Origin: Chlorobiota bacterium | GTDB taxonomy: Bacteria > Bacteroidota > Bacteroidia > Bacteroidales > F082 | Direction of reading: 5' to 3' | Assembly: GCA_030619415.1 (NCBI GenBank) | Contig: JAUXBM010000117.1 | Coordinates: forward strand, 1 to 6,076 | Length of the DNA: 6,076 nt | Shown: piece after piece, positions 5,076 to 6,076 of the stretch | Numbering within the stretch: the first letter of the stretch is position 1 | Layout: every line of letters begins with the position of its first letter | The notes under the pieces: model-generated | The model's input: only the letters and a program-made list of their open reading frames with translations | What the model was told of the DNA's origin: nothing | Database searches by the model: none | Program-made: the position numbers and the translations under genes

Positions 5076-6076
5076 ATGAAAATCAAATCTTTACTACTTA
5101 TTTTGCTGACAGTTTTTGTCGCAGCTTCATTAAAAGGACAAGAGAAAAAAGCCAATTGGCGTGAAATGCATTACCTCTCCGCAGAGGAAATGTACCTGCC
5201 TGTTACCACTGATCGCAGTTTTTTCGAAACCGATCCACCCGAAGGGCCTGTAAGGAATGTGGCCGAATTTGACAAGATGCAGGCTGTGTTGATACGGTAT
5301 CCTTTTGGAATACCGCTGGCTCTCATCAAAGAAATGGCTGAAGATATTGAAGTAATAACCATTGTAACCAATGCTTCACAGGAACAGCTTGTTATCTCGC
5401 TTTACGAGAGCAATGGTGTTAACCTTGATAATTGTTCGTTCCTTCACGCTGCTTCTGATAGTTATTGGTCGAGGGATTATGGCCCCTGGTTTGTTTTTGA
5501 TGGGAACAAGCAACCCGGAATTGTAAACTTTCCTTACAATCGGCCCAGGCCTAATGACAATGATATTCCTATTTATATGGCCGAGTATCTTGATATCGAT
5601 CTGTATGGAATGAACATATTTCATACAGGCGGAAATTATATGACGGATGGAATGGGAAAATCAAGCTCAACCGATTTGGTTTGGCAGGAAAATCCTAGCC
5701 TTTCAGCCGAAGACATTGATTCAATTACCCATTCTTACCTTGGATTGGACAACTATTTTGTGTTGCCGGATCCATTGGCTCACGCCATCCAGCATATCGA
5801 TTGCTGGGGAAAATTTCTTTCGCCTTCAAAAGTTTTAATTGGACAGGTTCCTATAACTGACAATCGTTATGAAGATTATGAATTTGTTGCTGATTTTTTT
5901 GCCAGCCAGACCAGCTCATGGGGTACAAATTACGAAGTCGTCCGTGTATATTCACCCGGCGGCCCACCAGCCACCCCTTATACAAACTCAATTATATTAA
6001 ATAATAAAGTTTATGTACCTATTACGGGTAATCAGTGGGATGATGAGGCATTGGCTGTGTACGAAGAGGAAATGCC
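5076..6076 (+). CDS. Secreted Porphyromonas-type peptidylarginine deiminase (PPAD-like), 3' end cut by window
   Basis: The frame is open to the window edge: 333 codons visible and no stop. A Sec signal peptide covers about 1-22 (hydrophobic 5-18, ending LKGQ). The rest is a PF04371 deiminase domain, which converts guanidinium groups to ureido groups and releases ammonia. It matches P. gingivalis PPAD as I recall it block by block: ETDPPEGPVRNVAEF (51-65), RYPFGIPLALIKE (74-86), NGVNLDNC (113-120) and DSYWSRDYGPWF (128-139). The match continues with YNRPRPND (154-161), HTGGNYMTDGMG (183-194), HIDCWGKFL (240-248), SSWGTNYEV (280-288) and PYTNSIILNN (301-310). Catalytic D134, H240 and D242 correspond to PPAD D130, H236 and D238. 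R156 and R158 correspond to R152 and R154, which hold the C-terminal carboxylate of substrates. The catalytic Cys (PPAD C351) and any type IX secretion domain lie downstream. Peptide C-terminal arginine citrullination is therefore predicted; agmatine deimination is less likely, given YNRPRPND and the signal peptide. Confidence 0.92.
   Translation, partial: MKIKSLLLILLTVFVAASLKGQEKKANWREMHYLSAEEMYLPVTTDRSFFETDPPEGPVRNVAEFDKMQAVLIRYPFGIPLALIKEMAEDIEVITIVTNASQEQLVISLYESNGVNLDNCSFLHAASDSYWSRDYGPWFVFDGNKQPGIVNFPYNRPRPNDNDIPIYMAEYLDIDLYGMNIFHTGGNYMTDGMGKSSSTDLVWQENPSLSAEDIDSITHSYLGLDNYFVLPDPLAHAIQHIDCWGKFLSPSKVLIGQVPITDNRYEDYEFVADFFASQTSSWGTNYEVVRVYSPGGPPATPYTNSIILNNKVYVPITGNQWDDEALAVYEEEM

Noticed and set aside
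5171..5838. Open frames at 5171-5371 (-), 5376-5624 (-) and 5647-5838 (+)
   Set aside because: All lie inside the PPAD-like gene, which has a continuous frame with conserved blocks from 5076 to the window edge.
5076..6076. Annotation as agmatine deiminase
   Set aside because: The signal peptide, the YNRPRPND carboxylate-binding loop and HIDCWGKFL all follow PPAD rather than cytosolic agmatine deiminase.

Overview
The window looks like chromosomal DNA from a member of the Bacteroidota, most likely an environmental Bacteroidales/Marinilabiliales-type bacterium. It is AT-rich, and start codons lack strong Shine-Dalgarno sequences. Several upstream regions carry the phylum's TAnnTTTG promoter element. 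Signal peptides end in GQ/AQ or SSC/TSC lipoboxes, and the protein families (TrpB2, DUF2147, a lipocalin-like lipoprotein, a Porphyromonas-type arginine deiminase) fit the same group. No rRNA, tRNA, CRISPR array, transposase or phage gene is visible.

Layout. 38-1408 (+) is a stand-alone tryptophan synthase beta chain of the TrpB2 type, followed by a likely terminator. 1505-1750 (+) is a conserved-looking 81-residue cytosolic protein of unknown function. 1859-2260 (-) is a small lipocalin-like lipoprotein, divergent from 2428-2889 (+), an exported DUF2147 protein. Their shared upstream region holds a perfect 28-bp palindrome. 3053-4498 (+) is an MltF-type lytic transglycosylase lipoprotein (solute-binding domain plus SLT domain). 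It converges with tatA (4528-4737, -), a subunit of the twin-arginine translocase. A 338-bp divergent region between the tatA start and the next gene (4738-5075) carries an inverted array of GGAGT/ACTCC units, two small dyads and promoters for both flanking genes. 5076 to the window end (+) is a secreted deiminase, cut by the window edge.

The most interesting gene is the last one. It is not a generic agmatine deiminase: it aligns along almost its whole visible length with the P. gingivalis peptidylarginine deiminase (PPAD), which citrullinates C-terminal arginines. It keeps the visible catalytic residues and both arginines that bind the substrate's C-terminal carboxylate. The catalytic cysteine and any C-terminal secretion domain lie beyond the window.

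Five of the seven genes encode envelope or secreted proteins (lipocalin-like lipoprotein, DUF2147, MltF, TatA, PPAD-like). Except for the two divergent pairs, they look independently transcribed, and I see no evidence that they form one pathway. The non-coding structures (28-bp palindrome, GGAGT element, dyads at the PPAD-like promoter) are the main features the genes do not explain.
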